From the NCBI RefSeq assembly GCF_030253575.1, contig NC_080561.1:6067001-6131000 (forward strand): a DNA stretch of 64,000 bases, given 5' to 3'. Shown here in pieces: positions 42,453 through 56,141 of the stretch. Below the pieces are notes generated by a model, which searched no databases, was not told the DNA's origin, and saw only the letters and a program-made list of their open reading frames with translations. The stretch is from Rhododendron vialii (taxonomy: Eukaryota; Streptophyta; Magnoliopsida; Ericales; Ericaceae). Numbering within the stretch: the stretch's first letter is position 1; each line of letters starts with the position of its first letter. The translations under genes and the position numbers were made by a program.

Positions 42453-45400
42453 TCATTCCGAAAATAGGTGCGGATACTTTTCTCTAACTTCGTCCTCCCT
42501 TTCCCATGTCGACTCTTCTCTACCCTGATTGCTCCACAAGACTCGCACTAACGGTATCGTCTTACCCCTTAGTACTTGGTCGCGCGAATCTAGGATACGC
42601 ATCGGTTCCTCTCCATAAGACACGTCGGCCTCCAACTCAAGTTCGGACCATTCTAACACGTGCGACGGATCCGGTTCATATTTCCTCAACATAGACACGT
42701 GAAACACGTCATGTACACCCGATAGCTTCGGTGGCAACGCCAAACGATACGCGACCTCCCCAATTTTCTCAATGATATCAAACGGCCCAATATAACGTGG
42801 CGAAAGCTTCCCTTTCTTTCCAAAACGCGACAAACCCCTACGAGGCGATACTTTAAGGAATACGTGGTCCCCTTCTTCAAATGACAATGGGCGACGACGA
42901 CGATCAGCATAGTTCTTTTGTCTACTTTGAGCGGTCAACAATCTTTGGCGGATCACCTTGACTTGTTCGGTTGTTCTTTCTTGTGCTTTCTTAAGGCGTT
43001 GGCGAATAGCTTTCATACTCTCGGAGGTCTCCTTGATCATATCCGGCCCCACTAACGTAGCCTCACCTAATTCGGTCCAACACACAGGCGATCGACATGG
43101 TCTCCCATACAAAGCCTCATAAGGTGCCATCTCGATACTAGATTGATAGCTATTATTGTATGCGAATTCGACTAACGGTAAGTGATCCTCCCAACTACCC
43201 CGAAAATCCAAGACACAAGCTCGAAGCATGTCTTCCAAAATCTGAATCGTTCTCTCGGATTGCCCATCGGTTTGAGGATGATACGCAGTACTAAACAAAA
43301 GGTTGGTGCCCAAAGCGGCTTGCAAGCTTTGCCAAAAACGCGCGGTAAATCTCGGATCTCGATCGGACACGATAGATACGGGAATCCCATGAAGTCGGAT
43401 AATCTCCCGAATATACAAACGGCTAAGTGCATCCACGGAATCGGTAACCTGAATAGGTAAAAAGTGTGCTGTTTTCGTCAAACGGTCCACGATTACCCAA
43501 ATAGCGTCATGCCCCCTTGGCGACCTCGGTAAACCCGTAACGAAATCCATCGTCACGTTCTCCCACTTCCACTCGGCCACAGGCAATGGTTGTAACTCTC
43601 CCGCGGGTCGTTGATGTTCGGCTTTCACTTGTTGACACGTAAGACACCTGGATACGAAAATCACAACGTCCCTCTTCATTCCGGACCACCAAAATTGCCT
43701 ACGCAAGTCATGATACATTTTCGTTCCCCCCGGATGGACGGCTAACGGTGAATGGTGAAACTCTCGCAAGATTTCTTCCCGACACGAAACGGGTACGAAC
43801 AACTTTCCTTGATAGCGCAAGCTTTGATCGGCGTGTATCATCCACCCCTCTTGAGCTTTTCCACTAAGGAATTTAGCACGAAGTTCCTCCGCTTCTTCAT
43901 CGTGTTGTTGTGCCTCAATTACTCGAGTCGATAAAGTTGATTGCACGGTCAAGTTGCATAACGTAACCCCTTCCCGAACTTCCTCGAAATGCGAAGCATA
44001 AAAGCCCAAATCGTTCATCATTTTCCACTCGTGGATAGCTAGACTCGCTAAGTGTATCGGTTTTCTACTCAACGCATCCGCCACGACATTCGCTTTCCCC
44101 GGGTGATATTGCAATTCGAAATCGTAGTCCTCTAAATGCTCCATCCAACGGCGTTGTCGAAGGTTAAGTTCCTTTTGAGAGAATAAGTATTTCAAACTTT
44201 TATGATCAGAAAAGACTTCAAACTTCTCACCGTACAAGTAATGGCGCCAACTTTTCAAAGCAAAAACGACGGCTGCAAGTTCTAGATCGTGGGTAGGGTA
44301 GTTTCGCTCGTGAGTTTTCAACTGTCGCGATCCATACGCCACTACTCGCCCTGCTTGCATCAACACGCACCCTAACCCTTCCTTAGACGCATCACAATAT
44401 ACAGAGTAGCCAACTCCACGTTCGGGCACAATCAGAACCGGTGCAGTCGTCAATCGCTTCTTCAATTCTTCAAAGGCCATCTCACATGCGTCACTCCAAA
44501 CAAAACGAGTCCCCTTACGTGTTAATCTAGTCATTGGCGCTGCTAAACGAGAGAAATCAAGAACAAAACGGCGGTAGTACCCGGCCAAACCCAAAAAACT
44601 ACGAATTTCGAACACGTTCTTCGGTCGTTGCCAATTCATAACAGACTCTATTTTTCCTGGATCGACGGACACGCCACCCTTCGAAACCACGTGACCCAAA
44701 AATTTGACTTCGGATAGCCAAAACTCACACTTACTAAGCTTGGCGTACAATTGGTGCTCCCTTAAGATTTCAAGAACAATGGTGAGATGCGATTGGTGTT
44801 TCTCCTCCGTTGGCGAATAGATAAGGATATCATCGACGAATACAACCACAAAACGATCAAGGTATGCACGAAAGATACGATTCATTAAGTCCATGAATGT
44901 AGCTGGAGCGTTCGTCAATCCGAAAGGCATAACAACGAATTCGTAATGGCCATAACGAGTGCGGAATGCGGTCTTAGGAATATCCTCTCTCCGAACCCTC
45001 AACTGGTGGTAACCGGACCTCAAATCAATTTTGGAAAAACAGGTCGCACCCCGAAGTTGATCAAACAAATCATCGATTCTAGGCATGGGATACTTATTCT
45101 TAATGGTGACTCGGTTTAGCTTACGATAATCGATACACAAGCGGAGTGAACCATCCTTCTTTTGCGCAAAAAGAGCCGGTGCTCCCCACGGTGACGTACT
45201 CGGACGAATGAATCCTAAGTTCTCCAATTCCTGCAACTGAGTCTTCAACTCTCTCAATTCGGCTGGCGCGAAACGATACGGAGGTATAGAGATAGGAGCG
45301 GTACCGGGTAGTAAATCGATAACGAATTCAATCTCTCCTTCAGGAGGTAAACCAGGTAACTCTTCAGGAAAAACATCGGGAAATTCGCGAACTACTAAAG

Positions 45401-46151
45401 GTAACTCCCCACGTGTCGACAAATCTTCATCTAACGTCAAACTCGCCAACAAGGAATAAATTGACTCGCGCTCTCGAGACCCACATAGATACGGTTCCAA
45501 CGGCTCCCGACGCTCCCCAAAGAATTGGAAACAAGGACCCTCAAGAGGACAAATACGAACTCGACGCTTGAAACAATCGATGGTAGCATGAAAGGTAGAT
45601 AGCCAATCCATTCCCAAGATAAGATCAAACCCCGACATTCCCAAAACGATGCAGTCGAATACAAAACGATGGTCACAAATGACTAACTCGCAATCTCGAC
45701 AAATATGACCAAGAGGCGTTCTACCCCCTAATGGTGTCTCAACAAACAAAGGAGGACTAAGACTCTCCGTTTCCAATTCCAAGGCACACACAAATGATGC
45801 AGCAATGAATGAATGCGATGCTCCAGAATCAAAGAGTACTTTAGCAAAGGAGTTGAACAAAAGAAATGTACCCCTCACAACGGATGCTTCTGGAACCTGA
45901 GAAATAGAAGGTGAAGCATTCGAGTTGATGTTGAAAACACGCCCCTGGGTACTCTGACCTTGTGCAAAACCTCCCCTCTGACCAGAACCCTGAGTAGGCG
46001 CGGAAGAACTCGCTCCCTTGTCACCCCCGGAACTCTGAACCGACGTAGTCTGGCGGAAGTGAGGTTGTTGCTGCCTCTGAGTGCCCCTAAACTGTTGGCC
46101 AACATTATACCCCGTTCCCGGCTGCTGCACGGAACCCGACTCACTTTGCAC
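42453..46151 (-). mobile_element. pol of internal copy 1 (protease, RT, RNase H, integrase, chromodomain)
   Basis: A 1232-codon open region shows protease DSGAS near residue 108, RT about 290-480 with FVDDIL at 438-443, RNase H about 580-700 with [10 protein letters not shown], the integrase zinc region (H-H-C-C about 799-841), the integrase core about 865-1030, and a C-terminal chromodomain-like segment about 1160-1230 ending YPHLF. Domain order and chromodomain identify a Tekay/Del-type chromovirus. The region looks whole. It lies just downstream of gag in the same register, the arrangement from which some LTR families make Gag-Pol by read-through; that this one does so is inference. Confidence 0.95.
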
Positions 46152-46160
46152 TATCGACCC

Positions 46161-47285
46161 CTAAGGACAATTCCTAGCGAGATGATCCATCTTCCCACAA
46201 ACATAACAAGCCTTCTGGAGATGTGGACACTGAGCACGAACGTGTCCAGGTTGATTGCACTTGTAGCACACAGACGGAGGTCTAGACAAAGCACCCCGAG
46301 TCCCTGAAGAAGAAGGTACCCTAAAGTTGGATTGGTTAGATGGTTGCTGAGATGGTTCCCTCTGTCTCTTCCGTCCTTGACTCCCAAAGCTTCCTGACGA
46401 TGAACTCACACTCACAACTTGTTGCCTCGGTTCCCAAACTCCCCTATTCCTCTGTGCTTCCTTTGGTATTTCAATACTTCTCGCACACTCAACAACCTCG
46501 GCGTATTTTGTCTTACGTTGCACCATTACCATTCTCCTCACGGTATTATGAAGCCCTTTCTCAAAACGTCTACATTTCCTTTCCTCCGTCGCCACCAACT
46601 CTGGCTCAAATCGAGATAAAGACTGAAACTTTTGAGCGTATTCCGACACGGTCATACCCCCCTGCTCCAACTTCTCAAACTGATCTCTCAACTGCTCACG
46701 ACTAGTCTCTGGAAAGTATTGTTCCTCAAATAATGTCTCAAACTCGGCCCACGTCAAATTTTCAACATCCGGTTCATTTACTTGAGCTACGGTCCTTGTC
46801 GCTCTCCTCGCATCCTTCCTAGATTCTAGGACAGACTCCCACCACTCATTGGCTTCCCCGGTAAGTTGAACAGCCACGATATTCACTCGTAAATCGTCTT
46901 CGGTAATCTTAAGAGCATTGAAAAGTTTACGGATTTGTGCTAACCAATGATCGGCCACAAGAGGATCACTACTTGTCCCATCAAACGTCGGTGGATTCCT
47001 ACGGCTAAATTCTCGCATTGCTGATAAGGCTCGGTTGTCTGCATTTTCTCTAGGAGCTTGGTTGAACAGATTTGTAGCTGTAAGTGCTGCGACAAGATCC
47101 CTAGCAAATTGAGTTTGATTGGGTGGTATTTCTGCAGCCCTACCGGCCCCAGCCCCCGGATTCCTACCTGGGTTCTCCCCATGCTGACTAACCTCATCCT
47201 CTGGTGGCACCCCACGGCCACGACCACGGCCATGACCTCCCCGGTTTCCTGCCACACCCCGCCTAACACGCGATTTCGGAGGCAT
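46161..47285 (-). mobile_element. gag of internal copy 1
   Basis: A 374-codon open region has a Gly/Arg-rich start (MPPKSRVRRG), the retrotransposon gag core (EWWESVLESR, EQYFPETSREQLRDQF) and two CCHC zinc knuckles at about 340-374 (CYKCNQPGH, CYVCGKMDH). It is typical in length for this lineage and looks whole. Confidence 0.95.
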
Positions 47286-47528
47286 TTTACTACAAGATAT
47301 AAGAAAGGAAAACTATTAATCACAACATCACAACTATGTCCCCAAATTCCCAACACAGGTTAATAACAACTCTACACCACTCTACGATATCGAAAATGCA
47401 ATGCCACGTAATCATACGAATGTTAGTCACACAAGCATGCACAAGTCATGTAAAAAAAAAAAAATACAGAATTTTGAACCCATGAGACGAAACGTCTCCC
47501 CACGGTCGCTAGGTGTTCTAAACCTAAC

Positions 47529-47540
47529 GCTCTGATACCA
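47529..47540 (-). other. Primer-binding site, initiator tRNA-Met type
   Basis: On the minus strand TGGTATCAGAGC begins three bases inside the middle LTR. It matches the initiator-Met primer site common in plant Ty3/gypsy chromoviruses. The right-hand copy is at 54450-54461. Confidence 0.85.
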
Positions 47541-47543
47541 AGT

Positions 47544-49220
47544 TGTCACACCCTCGATTTTTAACATAAATATAAATGATTTCCATAAATAAAATCTCGC
47601 CATAATTTGTACGATAACCAAAATGAAGTAGCGTTCCCAAAATATTACATCTTCGGCTCCGAGGCCCAAATTAACGCAAGTACTGAATATTCAAGAGTTA
47701 AAGGTTACAATATTCCATAGTCAAAAGATTTACTATAAAGTTACAAATACATCTTCAAAGAGATTTACAAAGATGCCTAAGTAACTCCTCAATCGATGGC
47801 TTTCAAAATAATGATCACATCCAAGCATTCCAAGCATGCACGCTATTGTCCTGTATTAGTACCTGAAAATGATAATAGGCTTGAGCTACACTAGCCCAGT
47901 AGGAAATTCTACGCTAACATTATATGCAAGAGAAATGCAAGGATGTTCACAAGGAAGAACGAGATACAGACCACACAATAGGCAATAACCGAGGCTCAAC
48001 AATCCGACAAACTCAGTATGAAATTTGGTATACACCTCAATCTTTAACCGTTTCACTCTCCATGTGTTCAATATCGCTTCACGTTAAGTGTCATGAGCCG
48101 AAGCTCCTGCCGGGCTAATTATGGGACCCCGATATCCCCTGCCAAGCGCCCACCGAGAAGGTTAGGCCTTGAGTGATCATTATGAGCATAAGCTCCTGCC
48201 AGGCTAATTATGGGACCCTGATATCCCCTGCCAGGCACCCACCCGTCGATGGGCCCCAAATGTTCTCGTTGTGTCGATAAGTGTCCAAAAATCTCTTACT
48301 CACATAACGTGTCATTTCAATTTAATCAAAGTCCATATGGAAATCAACGTCCAATTATACCAAACAAGGGGCGAGGGTTGCAAAGATACTCAACGAACTC
48401 AACGAATATGATCGATAGTGTTATGGAGTGATTTGGTGACGTTTGGAACAAGTTAGAAGCGATCGGGGGTCAAGACAATGGAGTCGGAACAAGAAACAAA
48501 ACTTAGCCTTAAGGCATTGAAGTATAGATACTATGAATTTCAGTATCTATACAACAGGCCTTAAAAACTTCCAGAGACCGATTGTATCGATACTGATTTA
48601 ATCAGTATCGATACGACAGTAACCTAAGCCGTTCCAGAGATTCCTGTATCGATACTGAGAAGAGCAGTATCGATACAAATGGGTGTTCGAGCAGATTTTC
48701 TGCAGATTTCAAGAAATCCAACCACAACAACAACAACAACAATAGACACGATTTCAAGCAAGGAGAGCACTTCTATTACATATATTGAGAGGTAGAATCC
48801 CTACCTCGAGGCCGAAGAACGAAACCCACAAGAATTTCAAGCCCTAGCTTCCGAAAATCGAAACTGAGAGCAATACGACTCCACCGAGCTCCAACCGGTG
48901 AAATACGGACCACAATACGCGTAGAGGATGAATGTTTGAAGGTTGTGTTGAGTGGGTTTTGGGTTATTGGAGTGAAATTTGGTGAGAGGGCAAGAGAGAG
49001 GGAGAGAGCCGAGAGAGAGCTGGGAGAGAGATAAAAAAAAAAGTGAAAAGGGAAAAAAATTTCCCAGGCATATACACGGCACACACATGCACAAATTACA
49101 CTAGCACCCATAACTTTCAACTCCTTACACTTTGACCCCCAACTACAATATTCTCATTAATCCATCACTTTTCCATTTATAAAACAATAAAATTATAAAA
49201 TGAATTTACGGGTCTCTACA
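47544..49220 (-). repeat. Middle LTR of the tandem element
   Basis: 1677 bp. It serves as the 5' LTR of copy 1 and the 3' LTR of copy 2. It has a primer site on its left and a purine tract on its right, and no target duplication of its own. I found no difference from the left LTR. Confidence 0.95.
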
Positions 49221-49373
49221 TTCTACTCTCCTTAAAGAAATTTCGTCCTCGAAATTTTTCCAAGCCAAGGTTAGCTAACATATACATCATATATGCATGC
49301 AACAATCATAGCCATTAATCTTATGCAACAAGTCAATTATCAAGACACGTAAATCTTAAACACTCACATTGGT

Positions 49374-52300
49374 TCATTCCGAAAATAGGTGCGGATACTT
49401 TTCTCTAACTTCGTCCTCCCTTTCCCATGTCGACTCTTCTCTACCCTGATTGCTCCACAAGACTCGCACTAACGGTATCGTCTTACCCCTTAGTACTTGG
49501 TCGCGCGAATCTAGGATACGCATCGGTTCCTCTCCATAAGACACGTCGGCCTCCAACTCAAGTTCGGACCATTCTAACACGTGCGACGGATCCGGTTCAT
49601 ATTTCCTCAACATAGACACGTGAAACACGTCATGTACACCCGATAGCTTCGGTGGCAACGCCAAACGATACGCGACCTCCCCAATTTTCTCAATGATATC
49701 AAACGGCCCAATATAACGTGGCGAAAGCTTCCCTTTCTTTCCAAAACGCGACAAACCCCTACGAGGCGATACTTTAAGGAATACGTGGTCCCCTTCTTCA
49801 AATGACAATGGGCGACGACGACGATCAGCATAGTTCTTTTGTCTACTTTGAGCGGTCAACAATCTTTGGCGGATCACCTTGACTTGTTCGGTTGTTCTTT
49901 CTTGTGCTTTCTTAAGGCGTTGGCGAATAGCTTTCATACTCTCGGAGGTCTCCTTGATCATATCCGGCCCCACTAACGTAGCCTCACCTAATTCGGTCCA
50001 ACACACAGGCGATCGACATGGTCTCCCATACAAAGCCTCATAAGGTGCCATCTCGATACTAGATTGATAGCTATTATTGTATGCGAATTCGACTAACGGT
50101 AAGTGATCCTCCCAACTACCCCGAAAATCCAAGACACAAGCTCGAAGCATGTCTTCCAAAATCTGAATCGTTCTCTCGGATTGCCCATCGGTTTGAGGAT
50201 GATACGCAGTACTAAACAAAAGGTTGGTGCCCAAAGCGGCTTGCAAGCTTTGCCAAAAACGCGCGGTAAATCTCGGATCTCGATCGGACACGATAGATAC
50301 GGGAATCCCATGAAGTCGGATAATCTCCCGAATATACAAACGGCTAAGTGCATCCACGGAATCGGTAACCTGAATAGGTAAAAAGTGTGCTGTTTTCGTC
50401 AAACGGTCCACGATTACCCAAATAGCGTCATGCCCCCTTGGCGACCTCGGTAAACCCGTAACGAAATCCATCGTCACGTTCTCCCACTTCCACTCGGCCA
50501 CAGGCAATGGTTGTAACTCTCCCGCGGGTCGTTGATGTTCGGCTTTCACTTGTTGACACGTAAGACACCTGGATACGAAAATCACAACGTCCCTCTTCAT
50601 TCCGGACCACCAAAATTGCCTACGCAAGTCATGATACATTTTCGTTCCCCCCGGATGGACGGCTAACGGTGAATGGTGAAACTCTCGCAAGATTTCTTCC
50701 CGACACGAAACGGGTACGAACAACTTTCCTTGATAGCGCAAGCTTTGATCGGCGTGTATCATCCACCCCTCTTGAGCTTTTCCACTAAGGAATTTAGCAC
50801 GAAGTTCCTCCGCTTCTTCATCGTGTTGTTGTGCCTCAATTACTCGAGTCGATAAAGTTGATTGCACGGTCAAGTTGCATAACGTAACCCCTTCCCGAAC
50901 TTCCTCGAAATGCGAAGCATAAAAGCCCAAATCGTTCATCATTTTCCACTCGTGGATAGCTAGACTCGCTAAGTGTATCGGTTTTCTACTCAACGCATCC
51001 GCCACGACATTCGCTTTCCCCGGGTGATATTGCAATTCGAAATCGTAGTCCTCTAAATGCTCCATCCAACGGCGTTGTCGAAGGTTAAGTTCCTTTTGAG
51101 AGAATAAGTATTTCAAACTTTTATGATCAGAAAAGACTTCAAACTTCTCACCGTACAAGTAATGGCGCCAACTTTTCAAAGCAAAAACGACGGCTGCAAG
51201 TTCTAGATCGTGGGTAGGGTAGTTTCGCTCGTGAGTTTTCAACTGTCGCGATCCATACGCCACTACTCGCCCTGCTTGCATCAACACGCACCCTAACCCT
51301 TCCTTAGACGCATCACAATATACAGAGTAGCCAACTCCACGTTCGGGCACAATCAGAACCGGTGCAGTCGTCAATCGCTTCTTCAATTCTTCAAAGGCCA
51401 TCTCACATGCGTCACTCCAAACAAAACGAGTCCCCTTACGTGTTAATCTAGTCATTGGCGCTGCTAAACGAGAGAAATCAAGAACAAAACGGCGGTAGTA
51501 CCCGGCCAAACCCAAAAAACTACGAATTTCGAACACGTTCTTCGGTCGTTGCCAATTCATAACAGACTCTATTTTTCCTGGATCGACGGACACGCCACCC
51601 TTCGAAACCACGTGACCCAAAAATTTGACTTCGGATAGCCAAAACTCACACTTACTAAGCTTGGCGTACAATTGGTGCTCCCTTAAGATTTCAAGAACAA
51701 TGGTGAGATGCGATTGGTGTTTCTCCTCCGTTGGCGAATAGATAAGGATATCATCGACGAATACAACCACAAAACGATCAAGGTATGCACGAAAGATACG
51801 ATTCATTAAGTCCATGAATGTAGCTGGAGCGTTCGTCAATCCGAAAGGCATAACAACGAATTCGTAATGGCCATAACGAGTGCGGAATGCGGTCTTAGGA
51901 ATATCCTCTCTCCGAACCCTCAACTGGTGGTAACCGGACCTCAAATCAATTTTGGAAAAACAGGTCGCACCCCGAAGTTGATCAAACAAATCATCGATTC
52001 TAGGCATGGGATACTTATTCTTAATGGTGACTCGGTTTAGCTTACGATAATCGATACACAAGCGGAGTGAACCATCCTTCTTTTGCGCAAAAAGAGCCGG
52101 TGCTCCCCACGGTGACGTACTCGGACGAATGAATCCTAAGTTCTCCAATTCCTGCAACTGAGTCTTCAACTCTCTCAATTCGGCTGGCGCGAAACGATAC
52201 GGAGGTATAGAGATAGGAGCGGTACCGGGTAGTAAATCGATAACGAATTCAATCTCTCCTTCAGGAGGTAAACCAGGTAACTCTTCAGGAAAAACATCGG

Positions 52301-53072
52301 GAAATTCGCGAACTACTAAAGGTAACTCCCCACGTGTCGACAAATCTTCATCTAACGTCAAACTCGCCAACAAGGAATAAATTGACTCGCGCTCTCGAGA
52401 CCCACATAGATACGGTTCCAACGGCTCCCGACGCTCCCCAAAGAATTGGAAACAAGGACCCTCAAGAGGACAAATACGAACTCGACGCTTGAAACAATCG
52501 ATGGTAGCATGAAAGGTAGATAGCCAATCCATTCCCAAGATAAGATCAAACCCCGACATTCCCAAAACGATGCAGTCGAATACAAAACGATGGTCACAAA
52601 TGACTAACTCGCAATCTCGACAAATATGACCAAGAGGCGTTCTACCCCCTAATGGTGTCTCAACAAACAAAGGAGGACTAAGACTCTCCGTTTCCAATTC
52701 CAAGGCACACACAAATGATGCAGCAATGAATGAATGCGATGCTCCAGAATCAAAGAGTACTTTAGCAAAGGAGTTGAACAAAAGAAATGTACCCCTCACA
52801 ACGGATGCTTCTGGAACCTGAGAAATAGAAGGTGAAGCATTCGAGTTGATGTTGAAAACACGCCCCTGGGTACTCTGACCTTGTGCAAAACCTCCCCTCT
52901 GACCAGAACCCTGAGTAGGCGCGGAAGAACTCGCTCCCTTGTCACCCCCGGAACTCTGAACCGACGTAGTCTGGCGGAAGTGAGGTTGTTGCTGCCTCTG
53001 AGTGCCCCTAAACTGTTGGCCAACATTATACCCCGTTCCCGGCTGCTGCACGGAACCCGACTCACTTTGCAC
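49374..53072 (-). mobile_element. pol of internal copy 2
   Basis: The same 1232-codon open region as copy 1 at a 6921-bp offset, and the translations agree throughout. It looks whole. Confidence 0.95.
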
Positions 53073-53081
53073 TATCGACCC

Positions 53082-54206
53082 CTAAGGACAATTCCTAGCG
53101 AGATGATCCATCTTCCCACAAACATAACAAGCCTTCTGGAGATGTGGACACTGAGCACGAACGTGTCCAGGTTGATTGCACTTGTAGCACACAGACGGAG
53201 GTCTAGACAAAGCACCCCGAGTCCCTGAAGAAGAAGGTACCCTAAAGTTGGATTGGTTAGATGGTTGCTGAGATGGTTCCCTCTGTCTCTTCCGTCCTTG
53301 ACTCCCAAAGCTTCCTGACGATGAACTCACACTCACAACTTGTTGCCTCGGTTCCCAAACTCCCCTATTCCTCTGTGCTTCCTTTGGTATTTCAATACTT
53401 CTCGCACACTCAACAACCTCGGCGTATTTTGTCTTACGTTGCACCATTACCATTCTCCTCACGGTATTATGAAGCCCTTTCTCAAAACGTCTACATTTCC
53501 TTTCCTCCGTCGCCACCAACTCTGGCTCAAATCGAGATAAAGACTGAAACTTTTGAGCGTATTCCGACACGGTCATACCCCCCTGCTCCAACTTCTCAAA
53601 CTGATCTCTCAACTGCTCACGACTAGTCTCTGGAAAGTATTGTTCCTCAAATAATGTCTCAAACTCGGCCCACGTCAAATTTTCAACATCCGGTTCATTT
53701 ACTTGAGCTACGGTCCTTGTCGCTCTCCTCGCATCCTTCCTAGATTCTAGGACAGACTCCCACCACTCATTGGCTTCCCCGGTAAGTTGAACAGCCACGA
53801 TATTCACTCGTAAATCGTCTTCGGTAATCTTAAGAGCATTGAAAAGTTTACGGATTTGTGCTAACCAATGATCGGCCACAAGAGGATCACTACTTGTCCC
53901 ATCAAACGTCGGTGGATTCCTACGGCTAAATTCTCGCATTGCTGATAAGGCTCGGTTGTCTGCATTTTCTCTAGGAGCTTGGTTGAACAGATTTGTAGCT
54001 GTAAGTGCTGCGACAAGATCCCTAGCAAATTGAGTTTGATTGGGTGGTATTTCTGCAGCCCTACCGGCCCCAGCCCCCGGATTCCTACCTGGGTTCTCCC
54101 CATGCTGACTAACCTCATCCTCTGGTGGCACCCCACGGCCACGACCACGGCCATGACCTCCCCGGTTTCCTGCCACACCCCGCCTAACACGCGATTTCGG
54201 AGGCAT
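53082..54206 (-). mobile_element. gag of internal copy 2
   Basis: The same 374-codon open region as in copy 1, with the two CCHC knuckles. It looks whole, and no difference from copy 1 was found. Confidence 0.95.
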
Positions 54207-54449
54207 TTTACTACAAGATATAAGAAAGGAAAACTATTAATCACAACATCACAACTATGTCCCCAAATTCCCAACACAGGTTAATAACAACTCTACACCA
54301 CTCTACGATATCGAAAATGCAATGCCACGTAATCATACGAATGTTAGTCACACAAGCATGCACAAGTCATGTAAAAAAAAAAAAATACAGAATTTTGAAC
54401 CCATGAGACGAAACGTCTCCCCACGGTCGCTAGGTGTTCTAAACCTAAC

Positions 54450-54461
54450 GCTCTGATACCA
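54450..54461 (-). other. Primer-binding site, initiator tRNA-Met type, copy 2
   Basis: TGGTATCAGAGC on the minus strand, three bases inside the right-hand LTR, places the 5' end of the array at the right. Confidence 0.85.
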
Positions 54462-54464
54462 AGT

Positions 54465-56141
54465 TGTCACACCCTCGATTTTTAACATAAATATAAATGA
54501 TTTCCATAAATAAAATCTCGCCATAATTTGTACGATAACCAAAATGAAGTAGCGTTCCCAAAATATTACATCTTCGGCTCCGAGGCCCAAATTAACGCAA
54601 GTACTGAATATTCAAGAGTTAAAGGTTACAATATTCCATAGTCAAAAGATTTACTATAAAGTTACAAATACATCTTCAAAGAGATTTACAAAGATGCCTA
54701 AGTAACTCCTCAATCGATGGCTTTCAAAATAATGATCACATCCAAGCATTCCAAGCATGCACGCTATTGTCCTGTATTAGTACCTGAAAATGATAATAGG
54801 CTTGAGCTACACTAGCCCAGTAGGAAATTCTACGCTAACATTATATGCAAGAGAAATGCAAGGATGTTCACAAGGAAGAACGAGATACAGACCACACAAT
54901 AGGCAATAACCGAGGCTCAACAATCCGACAAACTCAGTATGAAATTTGGTATACACCTCAATCTTTAACCGTTTCACTCTCCATGTGTTCAATATCGCTT
55001 CACGTTAAGTGTCATGAGCCGAAGCTCCTGCCGGGCTAATTATGGGACCCCGATATCCCCTGCCAAGCGCCCACCGAGAAGGTTAGGCCTTGAGTGATCA
55101 TTATGAGCATAAGCTCCTGCCAGGCTAATTATGGGACCCTGATATCCCCTGCCAGGCACCCACCCGTCGATGGGCCCCAAATGTTCTCGTTGTGTCGATA
55201 AGTGTCCAAAAATCTCTTACTCACATAACGTGTCATTTCAATTTAATCAAAGTCCATATGGAAATCAACGTCCAATTATACCAAACAAGGGGCGAGGGTT
55301 GCAAAGATACTCAACGAACTCAACGAATATGATCGATAGTGTTATGGAGTGATTTGGTGACGTTTGGAACAAGTTAGAAGCGATCGGGGGTCAAGACAAT
55401 GGAGTCGGAACAAGAAACAAAACTTAGCCTTAAGGCATTGAAGTATAGATACTATGAATTTCAGTATCTATACAACAGGCCTTAAAAACTTCCAGAGACC
55501 GATTGTATCGATACTGATTTAATCAGTATCGATACGACAGTAACCTAAGCCGTTCCAGAGATTCCTGTATCGATACTGAGAAGAGCAGTATCGATACAAA
55601 TGGGTGTTCGAGCAGATTTTCTGCAGATTTCAAGAAATCCAACCACAACAACAACAACAACAATAGACACGATTTCAAGCAAGGAGAGCACTTCTATTAC
55701 ATATATTGAGAGGTAGAATCCCTACCTCGAGGCCGAAGAACGAAACCCACAAGAATTTCAAGCCCTAGCTTCCGAAAATCGAAACTGAGAGCAATACGAC
55801 TCCACCGAGCTCCAACCGGCGAAATACGGACCACAATACGCGTAGAGGATGAATGTTTGAAGGTTGTGTTGAGTGGGTTTTGGGTTATTGGAGTGAAATT
55901 TGGTGAGAGGGCAAGAGAGAGGGAGAGAGCCGAGAGAGAGCTGGGAGAGAGATAAAAAAAAAAGTGAAAAGGGAAAAAAATTTCCCAGGCATATACACGG
56001 CACACACATGCACAAATTACACTAGCACCCATAACTTTCAACTCCTTACACTTTGACCCCCAACTACAATATTCTCATTAATCCATCACTTTTCCATTTA
56101 TAAAACAATAAAATTATAAAATGAATTTACGGGTCTCTACA
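54465..56141 (-). repeat. Outer right LTR (5' LTR) of the tandem element
   Basis: 1677 bp. The single difference from the other two LTRs that I found is C at about 55820, where they have T. It ends at the target duplication AATTT, beyond which the split solo LTR resumes. Confidence 0.95.

Larger units (their letters stand above)
40623..56141 (-). mobile_element. Tandem Tekay/Del retroelement: LTR-int-LTR-int-LTR
   Basis: Three LTRs of 1677 bp (40623, 47544, 54465) enclose two internal regions of 5244 bp each, with an exact period of 6921 bp. AATTT flanks the whole array once on each side (40618-40622, 56142-56146), and no target duplication lies at the inner LTR. Both internal regions look whole, with gag and pol open, and appear identical. 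Only one base difference among the LTRs was found, so insertion was very recent, perhaps tens of thousands of years or less. The structure fits unequal exchange between the LTRs of an ordinary single insertion; an assembly duplication is the rival explanation. Confidence 0.95.
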
